From: Kiritimatiellia bacterium
GTDB taxonomy: Bacteria; Verrucomicrobiota; Kiritimatiellia; RFP12; UBA1067
Assembly: GCA_017427485.1 (NCBI GenBank)
Contig: JAFRSR010000058.1
Span: forward strand, 1-36,171
DNA length: 36,171 nt
Direction: 5' to 3'
Shown here: positions 22,433-30,641 of the stretch, piece by piece
How positions within the stretch are numbered: position 1 is the stretch's first letter
Layout of the letters: each line of letters starts with the position of its first letter
The notes under the pieces: generated by a model
What the model was told of the DNA's origin: nothing
The model's database searches: none
What the model saw: the letters and a program-made list of their open reading frames with translations, nothing else
Made by a program: the position numbers and the translations under genes

Positions 22433-23293
22433 TCATCTCCTCATCTCCTCATCTCCCAGAAGCGAAAGCAACACTTCTTCTATGGCGAGGCCATCTTTCT
22501 CCGGGATGTCCATCTCCACCGACCGGCGCACGGCCGCCGCGGTGAAGCGGCTCGCCTTGCGCACGGACGCGGCGAAATCGACGCCGTTTACGGCGTCGCC
22601 CAGGATGACCGAGGCGAACACGTCGCCCGTGCCGCTCCGGTCGGCGCCGATCCTTGGCTCCACGAAGATCGATGTGCCGCGTCCCGTTTCGTAGATGAAG
22701 TTCACGAGCGTGTCGCCGCGCGGGATGCCGGAGACGACGATCCGGCCAGCATGGCGCGCGGCGAGCTTTTCGCAGAGCGCGGTCAGCTCGGCGTCCGTGA
22801 TGTCCGTGCGGTACGGCTCGTCCGCGAGGAAGCACGCCTCGGTCAGGTTGGGCGTCAGGATGTCCGCGACGTCGAGGAACCCGCGCATGGACTCGGCGAG
22901 CCCCTGGTCGTAGGTGGGATAGAGCTTCCCGTAGTCGCCCATCACGGGGTCGACGCAGACCGTCGTTTCGGGCGTGCGGAACGCCGCGAGGAACCGCAGG
23001 ACGAAGTCGACCTGTTCGTGCGAGCCGAGGAATCCGGTCTGGATCGCGTTGAAGCGCAGGTTGAGTTTGCGCCATTCGGCGATGTAGTCGTCCAGGTGGG
23101 GCGTGTTGTCCGTCCACGCGAACGAGTCGAAGCCCGTGTGGTTGGTGAAGAAGGCCGTCGGCACGGGACAGCACTGCACCTTCATCGCCGAGAGGATCGG
23201 GATGGTCACGGCGAGCGAGCACCTTCCGAAGCTCGTGAAGTCGTTGATGACCGCAGCCTTCTTCTGCGTGTTGTGGTTGACGTCGCTGTCCAT
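22433..23293 (-). CDS. pdxY: Pyridoxamine kinase (PdxY-type, ribokinase/PfkB superfamily)
   Basis: A 286-residue protein. KAAVINDFTSFGRCSLAVTIPILSAM near the start, VCVDPVMGDYGKLYPTYD (about residues 112-129), DILTPNLTEACFL (about 148-160) and the anion-hole motif RSGTGDVFASVILG (about 229-242) place it in the vitamin B6 kinase group. It phosphorylates pyridoxamine or pyridoxal to give the PLP pool in the cytosol. Length is typical (about 285). It lies between the two direct copies of the 121-bp repeat, which may mean that it was moved with them or merely that the repeats occupy gene ends. Confidence 0.92.
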   Translation of the reverse strand: MDSDVNHNTQKKAAVINDFTSFGRCSLAVTIPILSAMKVQCCPVPTAFFTNHTGFDSFAWTDNTPHLDDYIAEWRKLNLRFNAIQTGFLGSHEQVDFVLRFLAAFRTPETTVCVDPVMGDYGKLYPTYDQGLAESMRGFLDVADILTPNLTEACFLADEPYRTDITDAELTALCEKLAARHAGRIVVSGIPRGDTLVNFIYETGRGTSIFVEPRIGADRSGTGDVFASVILGDAVNGVDFAASVRKASRFTAAAVRRSVEMDIPEKDGLAIEEVLLSLLGDEEMRR

Positions 23294-23315
23294 GAGTTGC
23301 CTTAAGGTTCGGAGA

Positions 23316-23436
23316 TAATTTTAAAACCACTGAATACACGGAATACACGGAATCACAATCCCCAATTACATGCGTATTTCTGTGTATTCTGTGTATTCCG
23401 TAGTTCATAGAAAAGTGCTCCAAGGGGTTTTGCGAC
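23316..23436. repeat. 121-bp hairpin repeat, copy 2 (overlaps heparinase 3' end)
   Basis: Nearly identical to copy 1 and in the same orientation, 1008 bases away. The last 25 or so codons and the stop codon of the minus-strand heparinase-family gene (23353) fall inside it and give the tail RNTQNTQKYACNWGL. The hairpin could act as a terminator for that gene. Confidence 0.88.
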
Positions 23437-25785
23437 AGGCTCTTCGGAGAAAGTGCGCGCGGAGCCGTCGGAGAGGAGGAGGGTGTAGTCCTTTGCGGCA
23501 GCGTCGGCCGCGGCGCGCACGCCGGCGAGGCGCACGGACGTGCCGCGCGTGGGCATGAACACCGTGACGAGGCGCCGTTCGCCGGTGAACGTGCCGCACA
23601 GCGTGGGCGTGTGGATGGCGCGGTGCTCGTGTTCGTCGCCCGTGTGGATGGGAAGCCAGCCCTGGTACTCCGGCTGGTACTGGCCTTTCTTGTCCACGAG
23701 GCCCGCCTGCGAGAACGCGCCCGTCAGCCACACGCCGCCGCCGAAGTCCGCGGAGAACGCGTCGGCGCGCACCTCGCACGTGCATGTCTCCAGGTGCCAG
23801 AGCTGCTCGAAGGAATGCGGCTTGCCGTCGGCCGCGGAGAGTCGGTCCACCACCACGAAGAAGGGCGGCAGGCCCGATTCGGCCTTGTGGAAGATGAGGC
23901 GGCGCGCGTGGCGCACGGGGATCTTCGCGGGGCCGTAGCCGTCCGCGTACGTCGCCTCCGCCCAGTCGCGCGTGGGCGTGGTGCGGAACACGAGGTCGGA
24001 CTTCCGGGTGATGTCTTCGTCCTTCCAGCGGTAGCCCGTGCGGCGGTTCTGGTCGAGGCCGTCGATGCGGACCGTGTTGTGCGCGCGCGTGGAGAGCACG
24101 TACTTGCGCATTTCCGACGTGTCGTAGGCGAAGGTGCCGGCCTCGACGACCATGTCCTTGCCGTAAGCGCTGAGCAGGACGTTGAGCTTGTCCTCGTGCT
24201 GGTGCGCCATGCCGTAGGGGCCGCCGTCGAGGAAGGCCCAGAGCGCATCCGGCTCCCACGAGCTGCGGAGCGCCGCGAACCCGGCGTAGGGCATCTCGCA
24301 CGAGAGCCATTCGGGGGGGCGTCCCTCGCGACGATCCGTCGCGAACCAGCGCATCACGTCGTTGTGCGGATAGTGGCGGAGCGCCGACCGGGCCAGCGGG
24401 CCGGCGGACGCGTTCCCCGAGTCGTTGATGTTCGGCGAGCGCAGGTCGGGCCGCGCGAGGCGGGGGAAGATCAGGAACATCCGCTCCACGCCCTGCGCGA
24501 AGGCGGGCGGCAGGGGCTCGCCGCGCGCGCCGGCCGTCTCGACGACGGAGAGGAAGTGGCGCATCACGCTGCAGTGGTAGCCGGGCGCGAGCTCGCTCTG
24601 GAAGCCGTCGGGATACACCTGCCGGTCCAACTCGGCTTGGAGGCGTCCGAGGGCGTAGTTGCGCCATTCGCGCGTCTCCTTGAAATACGGGTAGTAGAAC
24701 GTGAGGCGCGCGAGCGAGCTCATTTCGTTCGTGAACCAGTTGCCGCGGTAGGCATGGCCGGTCCGGAGGCGCAGCCCGTGCTCCCAGACGCTGCGGAAGA
24801 GCGTCACGAGGAACGCGTCGTCGCAGACCGGCGACGAGATGAAGGCGTGAAGCTGGCGCGTGAGGTAGAACGTGCGCGCGGCCGTGTCGAGCGAGCGCCA
24901 GCACTTCGTGGAGCCCGGCCCCGCCTTCACCGGCAGCGGGTTGTAGGAGATGAAGGAGAGGAGAAGCTCGCGCCACGCGCGCGCGAGGGCGTCGTCGTGC
25001 GTGACGAGGTACAGCTCCGCGAGCGGGTCGCCGCAGTCGAAGTAGGAGATGTGGTAGTTCCACTCGCGGTAGCCGTTGTAGGTGGGGTTGAACTCCCATT
25101 CGACCGGACCCTCGAAATGCCAGGAGGTCCCCAGCGTGTTGAGCGTGTGGTCCATCACGAGGGCGGCCTTCTTCCGGAGGGACTTGACGGCGGCCGGCAT
25201 GTTCGTCTTCGCGTACCAGTCGCCGAGGACGGCCTCGGGGCGCAGGTTCTTCCGCACATGGTCGGCGAATATCTTCCGCGCGCCCGCGAGGTCGCCGGAC
25301 GCCACGCGCGACGGGATGTCCGCAAACGCGGGGAGCGTCGTGTCGAGGCAGCGCGTGAAGAACTCCTGTTCGGAGACCAGGGGTCCCTGCGTGGTGGGGT
25401 AGGTTCCGCGGAGCACGATGCGGGTGACGGGCTTCGCGGGCGCAGTCCGCACCGTAATCTCAAGTTCGTTGCCCGTCTCGCCCCTGATCGCCTGCTTCGG
25501 GACGATGACCTCGAAGGGCGCGGAACGCACCTCGCCGAGATCCTTCCCGTTCATCTTGAACGCGAAGACGCCGTCCTCCACGCCCTCGAGCGTGAGCTTC
25601 AGGGGCGTGATCACGCGCCAGTCCGTGCGGCCGAGGTTGACGACGTGGCGGTAGACGCGCGCGTCGGGCTTGATCGCGGGCAGGAAGGCGAGGCGCCGCC
25701 ACTCGGTGGCGGACACAGAAGTGGTGGGCTCGGCGGCGAACGCAGCGCCCGCAGCGAGGCAGAATACGAGGAGCAGTCTTCTCAT
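23353..25785 (-). CDS. Secreted heparinase II/III-family polysaccharide lyase
   Basis: An 810-residue protein with a Sec signal peptide (MRRLLLVFCLAAGAAFA, cleaved near AFA-AE). After a beta-rich N-terminal domain comes an alpha-toroid region (FHISYFDCGDPLAELYL, then NWFTNEMSSLARLTFYY, then GFQSELAPGYHCSVMRHF) and the heparinase II/III C-terminal catalytic beta domain (GGPYGMAHQHEDKLNVLLSAYGKDMVVEAG, then STRAHNTVRIDGLDQNRR). The conserved His residues and Tyr fit the eliminative cleavage of uronic-acid polysaccharides such as glycosaminoglycans or alginate; the exact substrate cannot be read. The ATG at 25785 was chosen because it starts the signal peptide and lies about 22 bases from a probable transcription start. 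The C-terminal tail is encoded by an inserted repeat. Confidence 0.88.
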   Translation of the reverse strand: MRRLLLVFCLAAGAAFAAEPTTSVSATEWRRLAFLPAIKPDARVYRHVVNLGRTDWRVITPLKLTLEGVEDGVFAFKMNGKDLGEVRSAPFEVIVPKQAIRGETGNELEITVRTAPAKPVTRIVLRGTYPTTQGPLVSEQEFFTRCLDTTLPAFADIPSRVASGDLAGARKIFADHVRKNLRPEAVLGDWYAKTNMPAAVKSLRKKAALVMDHTLNTLGTSWHFEGPVEWEFNPTYNGYREWNYHISYFDCGDPLAELYLVTHDDALARAWRELLLSFISYNPLPVKAGPGSTKCWRSLDTAARTFYLTRQLHAFISSPVCDDAFLVTLFRSVWEHGLRLRTGHAYRGNWFTNEMSSLARLTFYYPYFKETREWRNYALGRLQAELDRQVYPDGFQSELAPGYHCSVMRHFLSVVETAGARGEPLPPAFAQGVERMFLIFPRLARPDLRSPNINDSGNASAGPLARSALRHYPHNDVMRWFATDRREGRPPEWLSCEMPYAGFAALRSSWEPDALWAFLDGGPYGMAHQHEDKLNVLLSAYGKDMVVEAGTFAYDTSEMRKYVLSTRAHNTVRIDGLDQNRRTGYRWKDEDITRKSDLVFRTTPTRDWAEATYADGYGPAKIPVRHARRLIFHKAESGLPPFFVVVDRLSAADGKPHSFEQLWHLETCTCEVRADAFSADFGGGVWLTGAFSQAGLVDKKGQYQPEYQGWLPIHTGDEHEHRAIHTPTLCGTFTGERRLVTVFMPTRGTSVRLAGVRAAADAAAKDYTLLLSDGSARTFSEEPVAKPLGALFYELRNTQNTQKYACNWGL

Positions 25786-25812
25786 GTTTTTATTTCTTTC
25801 TGACAGGGCGGA

Positions 25813-25842
25813 AGTATACCAGATGGTTGGCCGTGATGGCAA
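25813..25842 (-). promoter_or_regulatory. Promoter of the heparinase-family gene
   Basis: Read on the minus strand: TTGCCA (25842-25837), 18 bases, TATACT (25818-25813). The ATG lies 28 bases from the -10. The layout is almost the same as before the GH39-like gene. Confidence 0.7.
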
Positions 25843-25843
25843 G

Positions 25844-27013
25844 TTAGCGCATGGTTCTTCTTAGGTAGTCGGCAAACATCGGGACCGTGTAGGCGATTCC
25901 GCCGTATGCGGGGGAATACACCATGCCTTTCCTGATCAGCGATGAGCGCACGGGGGATATTGCGCTCTGCGGACGCCCCATCCTGTCCGCGACATCAGAC
26001 ATCGCGATTGTCTTGTCCTGTGGAAACTCCGCCATCGCACGAAGGAACTCCTTTTCCCGATTGGAGATTCGGTCAAAACGAACGTCGAAAAAGTTGGTGT
26101 CCAACCGTTGCTGGACATTGGGAGCTATGCGGCGCACATCACTGGCGGATATTGGAGACTTCTCGGCGATGTTCCATATCTGGTAACCATACTCCTGAAG
26201 AAAATAAGGATACCCTCTCGTGCTTTCAAACACTTCTGCGATCGCATCTGGCTCGATGTCGAGTCCGTTGTTGTTGAGCGGTACGGTTATCGCCAGGTCG
26301 ACATCTTCTTTGCCGAGAGCTCCGATCTCGGAATAATTGAACATCCGTTCTGCGTATGTCTTGCTCTTTCCCACGAGGGCGCGGATGGAGGGGAGTCCGG
26401 ATCCGACCAAATATAGCGGCAACGACTCCTGTGCGGCAAAATGCAGTGCGACGATGATTCCCCTCATCGCCTCAATCTGCAGGTTCTGCAGTTCATCGAC
26501 ATACATCCCGAACGCCGTGTTTGAATCCTTCGCCGCCCGCGCACACGCCAAAAGCACTTCCGAAAGGTCGAGTTCCAGCTTTCCGGTGGTTGCACTGTCG
26601 CGGGACGATTCAATCGTTATCCCGAACTCGCCTATGTTGAGCGAGAACGTCTTGATGAAATTTCTGAGGGTGGAAAAAGCACGATTGACAGAATCCTTTA
26701 CCTTACTGGCAAAGTCTATTGTACAAAGCGCATCCTTGACGCGAAGGGCCAACTCCTCGAAATCGCTTTGCGCGTTGCGTACCTCGATTACGACAGGAAC
26801 TACGCCGGCGCGTTTGGCGTTTTCCGCAAGATGTTTCAAAAGCACTGTCTTGCCTACACCGCGCAACCCAATCAACAGCAGACTTTTTTCATAACGGCCG
26901 AGAAGGGAACGCCCCGCAAGAACCCGACCATCGTCCATGACCGATGACCGTCCAGCGAGTTCTGGTGGCAAGGCACCAGCTCCCGGCGTAAACGGATTTC
27001 TCAATCTGTCCAT
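25844..27013 (-). CDS. AAA-family ATPase with C-terminal winged helix
   Basis: A 389-residue protein. Walker A is GLRGVGKT (about residues 49-56), a Walker B-like strand is FGMYVDELQNL (about 166-176), followed by LYLVGSGLPSI (sensor 1-like). The C-terminal 80 residues (FDRISNREKEFLRAMAEF, MSDVADRMGRPQSAISPVRSSLIRKGMVYSP) look like a winged helix-turn-helix. The overall plan recalls Orc1/Cdc6-like and AAA_16 single-gene ATPases whose role is unknown. It has a GGAG ribosome site. The upstream region carries several TATAAG/CTTATA sites (27031-27101), so autoregulation by its own DNA-binding domain is plausible. Confidence 0.82.
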   Translation of the reverse strand: MDRLRNPFTPGAGALPPELAGRSSVMDDGRVLAGRSLLGRYEKSLLLIGLRGVGKTVLLKHLAENAKRAGVVPVVIEVRNAQSDFEELALRVKDALCTIDFASKVKDSVNRAFSTLRNFIKTFSLNIGEFGITIESSRDSATTGKLELDLSEVLLACARAAKDSNTAFGMYVDELQNLQIEAMRGIIVALHFAAQESLPLYLVGSGLPSIRALVGKSKTYAERMFNYSEIGALGKEDVDLAITVPLNNNGLDIEPDAIAEVFESTRGYPYFLQEYGYQIWNIAEKSPISASDVRRIAPNVQQRLDTNFFDVRFDRISNREKEFLRAMAEFPQDKTIAMSDVADRMGRPQSAISPVRSSLIRKGMVYSPAYGGIAYTVPMFADYLRRTMR

Positions 27014-27030
27014 ACATTATCTCCGTTTGC

Positions 27031-27101
27031 TTATAACAACTTATAAGAACTTATACGTTATTATGCGAGCCCCGGCGTATAAGTGGGTATAAGTTGTTAT
27101 A
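27031..27101. promoter_or_regulatory. Operator-like palindromes upstream of the AAA ATPase gene
   Basis: TATAACAACTTATA (27032-27045) and its exact reverse complement TATAAGTTGTTATA (27088-27101) flank a small palindrome TATAAGAACTTATA (27042-27055) and a further TATAAG at 27079-27084. The sites span the expected promoter of the minus-strand ATPase gene. Confidence 0.65.
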
Positions 27102-27137
27102 GGTTCGCGGGTATGGTATCATAATCAGGGACTTGCG

Positions 27138-27160
27138 TCAATCCCCTTGAAGGGGTTTGA
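27138..27160 (-). terminator. Hairpin after the GH39-like gene
   Basis: A near-perfect palindrome with the core CCCCTTGAAGGGG (27143-27155) flanked by TCAA and TTGA. It lies ten bases beyond the stop of the minus-strand hydrolase gene. It lacks a long T tract, so termination may be weak. Confidence 0.5.
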
Positions 27161-27169
27161 CCAAGTTGG

Positions 27170-28627
27170 TTACCACTCGATGAGGGCGAAGCTGAGCGGC
27201 TGCATGCGGATCGTGACGGATCCGTCGTCGTTCTGCTCAAGCGGCACTTCCGTGTAGGTGCGCACGAGGTCGGTGAGGTGGCAGCGCGCCTTCTTGAGCG
27301 AGGTGCCGTTCACGCGCAGCGTGACCTTGGCGGTGTCGGAGACGTTGTCGTCGTCCGAGTAGCGCGCCACGAGCACGGCGCCCGAGCCGTCCCTGCCCTT
27401 GGCGGCCGTCGCGAAGAACCCGCCCTTGGCATCGACCTTGCAGGAAACTTCCGTGCCGCGGTCAACGAGCTTCGACCAGGCGATGAAGGGGTAGTAGGCC
27501 TTCATCGGCCAGAGGGTGACGCGCTCGAACATGCCGTTCATCGTCGTGGACGAACGGGCGTCGTAGTACATGAGCATGTTGACGGGCTTCGCCTGGCAGG
27601 CGGACATCGCGGAGGCGATGAAGGCGGCGCTCTTGAGGTTGAGGTCGCCGGACTCGGCGCGGAGGGAATACACCCAGTCGTCGACCCATCCCTTCACGTA
27701 GTTCCACTCGTTGAGGATGGACTCCGCCTTTTCGTAGCCGTGGCCGTCCATCAGCTTGCGGATGCGCGCCGCCTTGGCCGCCATGTCCTTGGGCGAACGG
27801 GCGTAGACGTGCCACGAGAAGAAGTCGAGCGGCACGTTGTGGCCGTGGGCGTAGGCGAGGAAATTGTCGGCCCATTTCTCGTTTCCGGCGAGGGCGGGGC
27901 CGCCGATCTTGAGGTCGGGGAACTTGCCCTTGAGGTGCTTCGCCGTAATCTCGAAGAACTGGAAGAACTCGGCCGTGGAGCCGCCCCAGCAGCGCGGGGA
28001 GAGGTTCTTCGCGGCGTCGTCGAACGGATCGAGGTCGGGTTCGTTCCAGATTTCCCAGTAGACGACGTTGAACTGGTTCGAGAAGGCGACGTTGCGGGTG
28101 GTGCGGGCGGTGTCCACGCCCCAGCCCCAGCCCTCGTTGTAGTGGCGGATCACGTGTTCGCAGATGCGGGCCCACTTGGCGAAGTCCTTCGGGGGCAGCA
28201 CGCCGTACTTCTTGGGGCCGTGCTCGATGGTCTGTCCGAGACGGAAGAACACGGCGGTGCCGGCGCGGCGGATGGCGTCGAGGTAGTGGTCGGTGAACAC
28301 GAAGTCGTAGTTCTTCGGGTCGTTCTCGTCCGCGTCGAAATTCGGGAAGATGGCGTTGATGTCGCAGGTGTGCGCGCCGCCCGACACGCAGTTGATGGAG
28401 TCGTGCGTGCGCGCGAAGGGGAGACGGGCGGCCTTGTAGTCGAGGAAGTTGCCGCGCTTCTGGTCGCCGCGCACGGGCGGCACGGTGGGGCCGTTGTTGA
28501 CGGCGTGCATCGGCTTGATCGCGCCGAGCACCTGCGCGGGGTCAACGGTGAGGGCGGCGGTGGCGGCGGGCTCGGCGGCGAACGCCGCGCCCGCGGCGAG
28601 GCAGGAGACAAAGAGGAGCTTTCTCAT
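27170..28627 (-). CDS. Secreted GH39-like glycoside hydrolase
   Basis: A 485-residue protein with a signal peptide (MRKLLFVSCLAAGAAFA). The clan A (beta/alpha)8 fold is indicated by VVYWEIWNEPDLDPF (acid/base Glu about residue 195) and SILNEWNYVKGW (nucleophile Glu about residue 306), the spacing and motifs seen in GH39 beta-xylosidases and alpha-L-iduronidases. A C-terminal beta domain (VTLRVNGTSLKKARCHLTDL) follows. Together with the heparinase-family enzyme nearby, it suggests breakdown of a uronic-acid-containing glycan in the periplasm or outside the cell. The substrate is not determined by sequence. Signal peptide and promoter are nearly the same as those of the heparinase-family gene. 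Confidence 0.82.
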   Translation of the reverse strand: MRKLLFVSCLAAGAAFAAEPAATAALTVDPAQVLGAIKPMHAVNNGPTVPPVRGDQKRGNFLDYKAARLPFARTHDSINCVSGGAHTCDINAIFPNFDADENDPKNYDFVFTDHYLDAIRRAGTAVFFRLGQTIEHGPKKYGVLPPKDFAKWARICEHVIRHYNEGWGWGVDTARTTRNVAFSNQFNVVYWEIWNEPDLDPFDDAAKNLSPRCWGGSTAEFFQFFEITAKHLKGKFPDLKIGGPALAGNEKWADNFLAYAHGHNVPLDFFSWHVYARSPKDMAAKAARIRKLMDGHGYEKAESILNEWNYVKGWVDDWVYSLRAESGDLNLKSAAFIASAMSACQAKPVNMLMYYDARSSTTMNGMFERVTLWPMKAYYPFIAWSKLVDRGTEVSCKVDAKGGFFATAAKGRDGSGAVLVARYSDDDNVSDTAKVTLRVNGTSLKKARCHLTDLVRTYTEVPLEQNDDGSVTIRMQPLSFALIEW

Positions 28628-28653
28628 TTTTCATTCCTTTCAGGTGGGCCGCA

Positions 28654-28683
28654 AGTATACCCGATTCCTGCAGGGGATGTCAA
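28654..28683 (-). promoter_or_regulatory. Promoter of the GH39-like gene
   Basis: Read on the minus strand: TTGACA (28683-28678), 18 bases, TATACT (28659-28654). This is a near-consensus sigma-70 promoter with the ATG 27 bases from the -10. Confidence 0.8.
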
Positions 28684-28714
28684 TGTGGGAATGTTGCCAA
28701 TGTGGGAGTGTTGC
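28681..28714. repeat. Two 17-bp tandem repeats
   Basis: CAATGTGGGAATGTTGC is repeated with one change, then decays into CAATTGCCAATG. It lies between the -35 of the GH39-like gene and the stop of the upstream ATPase gene. Confidence 0.8.
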
Positions 28715-28726
28715 CAATTGCCAATG

Positions 28727-30169
28727 TTATTGGAGTCTGTTGACGCCAAAAAGCCGATCGGCCGGGATGATGAAATCGAAGAAGCGGTCAGCCTCCACGC
28801 GCGGCGAGAGTCGCCCATCGAAGACGAGTGCGGTCCGTACTGACAGCGTCTTGTCATAGGCGAGGCGCATCACCTTTTCCGAGACTTCATCCACAACTTC
28901 GTACCCAATCTCTTTGCACCGCTTGATTTCAACGACAATCAACGTGCGCTGAGTCTGGATGAGGAGATCGATCTGACATCCACGGTGGCGTTTCGTAGGT
29001 GTCTGAACGTATGGGAACGCCGAGAGGACAAGGGATTTGTCTATGCCAAGGTACGGAAACAGATCGTTGATATGGTTGAGAATGAGGTTCTCGAACTGGA
29101 AACCATAAAAAGTCTGCAGCCCTGGGAGTTGCTCGACGGACGAGAATGCAAGCAATCCGCGGCGAATCGCCTCGCGGCGCGGCTCGATGTAATGCAGATA
29201 AAAACGGACATAGTTGTCGCAAACGCGGAAACGCGCTCGCCGGATCAGCTTGCCCGTCAAGGGATTCAAACCGTCGTCGCGCATGACATACCCGGCCCGG
29301 CACAGATCTTCAAGAGTCTTTGAATACGTCCCGCAGACCCGAACCTTTTCCTCCGCCGCGATCTCCGCAACCGTTCGCGGCCGACTGACGAGTTCCCGCA
29401 GAATCCTTCCGCGCGCCTTGGCTTTCCGTCCGAATACCTGGTTGAACGTTTCATCGAATTCACGGAACAGGATGCCGTTCGGCATGAAACACATCTGCCT
29501 TACGTTCTCGTCGACCGACAGCGAAGGACGGACTTCTTCAAGATATTTCGGAACGCCCCCCGTTACGGAAAGCATGTCCAGCTTCTCCCGCGTCGACATT
29601 CGGTCCGCACAAGAACCCCATATCTGCACGGCATCGCGGATGGAAAGTTCCTTTAACTCGATGTCGAGCGAGTTGCGTCCGACAAAACCCGTGCTGTTGA
29701 GTATATTTTCGACAATCCATGCCGAAACGCTTCCGCACAGGACGAAAATCAGGTTGACGTGTTTGCGCAACATCTTGTCCCATGCCTCCTTCAGGTATCC
29801 GGCGAAATCCGGGTTCCAACCGCCCATCCAGGAGATTTCGTCGAGAAGGACAACCGTTCGCCCGTTTCCGGAAAGTAATCCGTCCAATTGGGAGAACGCA
29901 AGTGCCCAGGTTTCGCATTCCTCAGTTGACCGCATCGCATATTCGGCGACCTTCTCGCAAAATCGTTTCCGCTGGATGGCGTCCGTCATTTTTTTGTGTG
30001 GCGCCAATCCTTCAATTGAGATAAACCTCGCCCCTGAGCGCAAGGCAAACTCTTCAATCAGCGTGGACTTCCCGATCCGACGTCGACCGCGGCATGTGAC
30101 AAGGACGCCAGAATCACGCCCCCAAAACGCATCTAGAAGCTTCAATTGCTCTTCTCGACCAATGAACAT
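28727..30169 (-). CDS. AAA ATPase with DUF234-type nuclease-like tail
   Basis: A 480-residue protein that begins MFIGREEQLKLLDAFW, typical of the archaeal-type ATPase family (ATPase_2). Walker A is GRRRIGKST (about residues 27-35) and Walker B TVVLLDEISWMGG (about 107-119). A winged-helix-like segment is near 260-310. The C-terminal part fits DUF234 and contains CQIDLLIQTQRTLIVVEIKRCKE, a D..ExK pattern like that of restriction-type nucleases. Its biological role is unknown. It is the third ATPase of this general plan in the window, yet the three are not close relatives. Two palindromic sites lie upstream (30238-30339). Confidence 0.88.
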   Translation of the reverse strand: MFIGREEQLKLLDAFWGRDSGVLVTCRGRRRIGKSTLIEEFALRSGARFISIEGLAPHKKMTDAIQRKRFCEKVAEYAMRSTEECETWALAFSQLDGLLSGNGRTVVLLDEISWMGGWNPDFAGYLKEAWDKMLRKHVNLIFVLCGSVSAWIVENILNSTGFVGRNSLDIELKELSIRDAVQIWGSCADRMSTREKLDMLSVTGGVPKYLEEVRPSLSVDENVRQMCFMPNGILFREFDETFNQVFGRKAKARGRILRELVSRPRTVAEIAAEEKVRVCGTYSKTLEDLCRAGYVMRDDGLNPLTGKLIRRARFRVCDNYVRFYLHYIEPRREAIRRGLLAFSSVEQLPGLQTFYGFQFENLILNHINDLFPYLGIDKSLVLSAFPYVQTPTKRHRGCQIDLLIQTQRTLIVVEIKRCKEIGYEVVDEVSEKVMRLAYDKTLSVRTALVFDGRLSPRVEADRFFDFIIPADRLFGVNRLQ

Positions 30170-30237
30170 TGCATGAATCCTTTTTTACGTTTCAAGATGG
30201 CCATATCATATCATATCTCTCGTATTCCGGCAATCAC

Positions 30238-30339
30238 AAATCTTACTTGAAAACGCCATGTGTCATTTTCAAGTATAGTTTCTGGCATGTTGTGCAGTTG
30301 AATCTTACTTCAAAATGACAATTCTCATTTTCAAACTAG
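30238..30339 (-). promoter_or_regulatory. Duplicated palindromic promoter/operator of the DUF234 ATPase
   Basis: Two 40-base direct repeats start at 30238 and 30300. Each reads AATCTTACTT[GC]AAAA...TCATTTTCAA and is itself nearly palindromic (TTCAAAATGA-CAATTC-TCATTTTCAA in the second). On the minus strand each shows TTGAAAATGA and, further on, AAGTAAGAT as a possible -10. The region fits a repressor site in front of the ATPase gene. Confidence 0.6.
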
Positions 30340-30366
30340 ATTAATCGATTCCCGCCTCGCGGCCTA

Positions 30367-30508
30367 GACCTCTCCATGTAGGTAGCTCAAACCCTCGCTA
30401 AGTCTCAAAAATCCCCTCGGCGTGGATCATAATTCCCCTCCGTGAGTCTCAAAAATTCCCCTCCATGTGGTTAAAAAATCCCCCTCTCCTATGCTTCAGG
30501 AACCCCTT
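30367..30508. repeat. Array of about 22-bp degenerate repeats
   Basis: The 472-bp gap between the ATPase and the regulator gene contains a series of AAWTYCCCCTC-like cores. CCCCTC or close variants start at 30367, 30391, 30413, 30435, 30458, 30481 and 30503, spaced 22-24 bases apart, about two helical turns. Between cores the sequence often reads GTCTCAAAAA or TGTGGTTAAAA. There are no unique spacers, so it is not a CRISPR array. A phased protein-binding array or an old tandem repeat is likely. Confidence 0.7.
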
Positions 30509-30510
30509 CT

Positions 30511-30534
30511 GAGACATGCCAGATCTCATGTCTC
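30511..30534. repeat. Inverted repeat upstream of the GntR-LacI regulator gene
   Basis: GAGACATG and its exact complement CATGTCTC are separated by eight bases. A further hairpin CCCGCC-agc-GGCGGG lies at 30564-30578. Either could be an operator for the regulator gene at 30642. Confidence 0.55.
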
Positions 30535-30606
30535 GGGTCTCATGCCAGCGCGCCGGTTCCTTCCCCGCCAGCGGCGGGTCACGCGTGCGTTGTTGCCATT
30601 GCGATG

Positions 30607-30635
30607 TTGCGAAATGATGGGTGCTTTTGTATACT
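30607..30635 (+). promoter_or_regulatory. Promoter of the GntR-LacI regulator, probably leaderless
   Basis: TTGCGA (30607-30612), 17 bases, TATACT (30630-30635). The ATG at 30642 lies where transcription would start, and there is no Shine-Dalgarno sequence, so the message is probably leaderless. Confidence 0.7.
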
Positions 30636-30641
30636 ACTCCC

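Noticed and set aside
22308..23436. pdxY and flanking repeats as a composite transposon
   Set aside because: No transposase, terminal inverted repeats or target duplication were seen; the copies are kept as repeats only.
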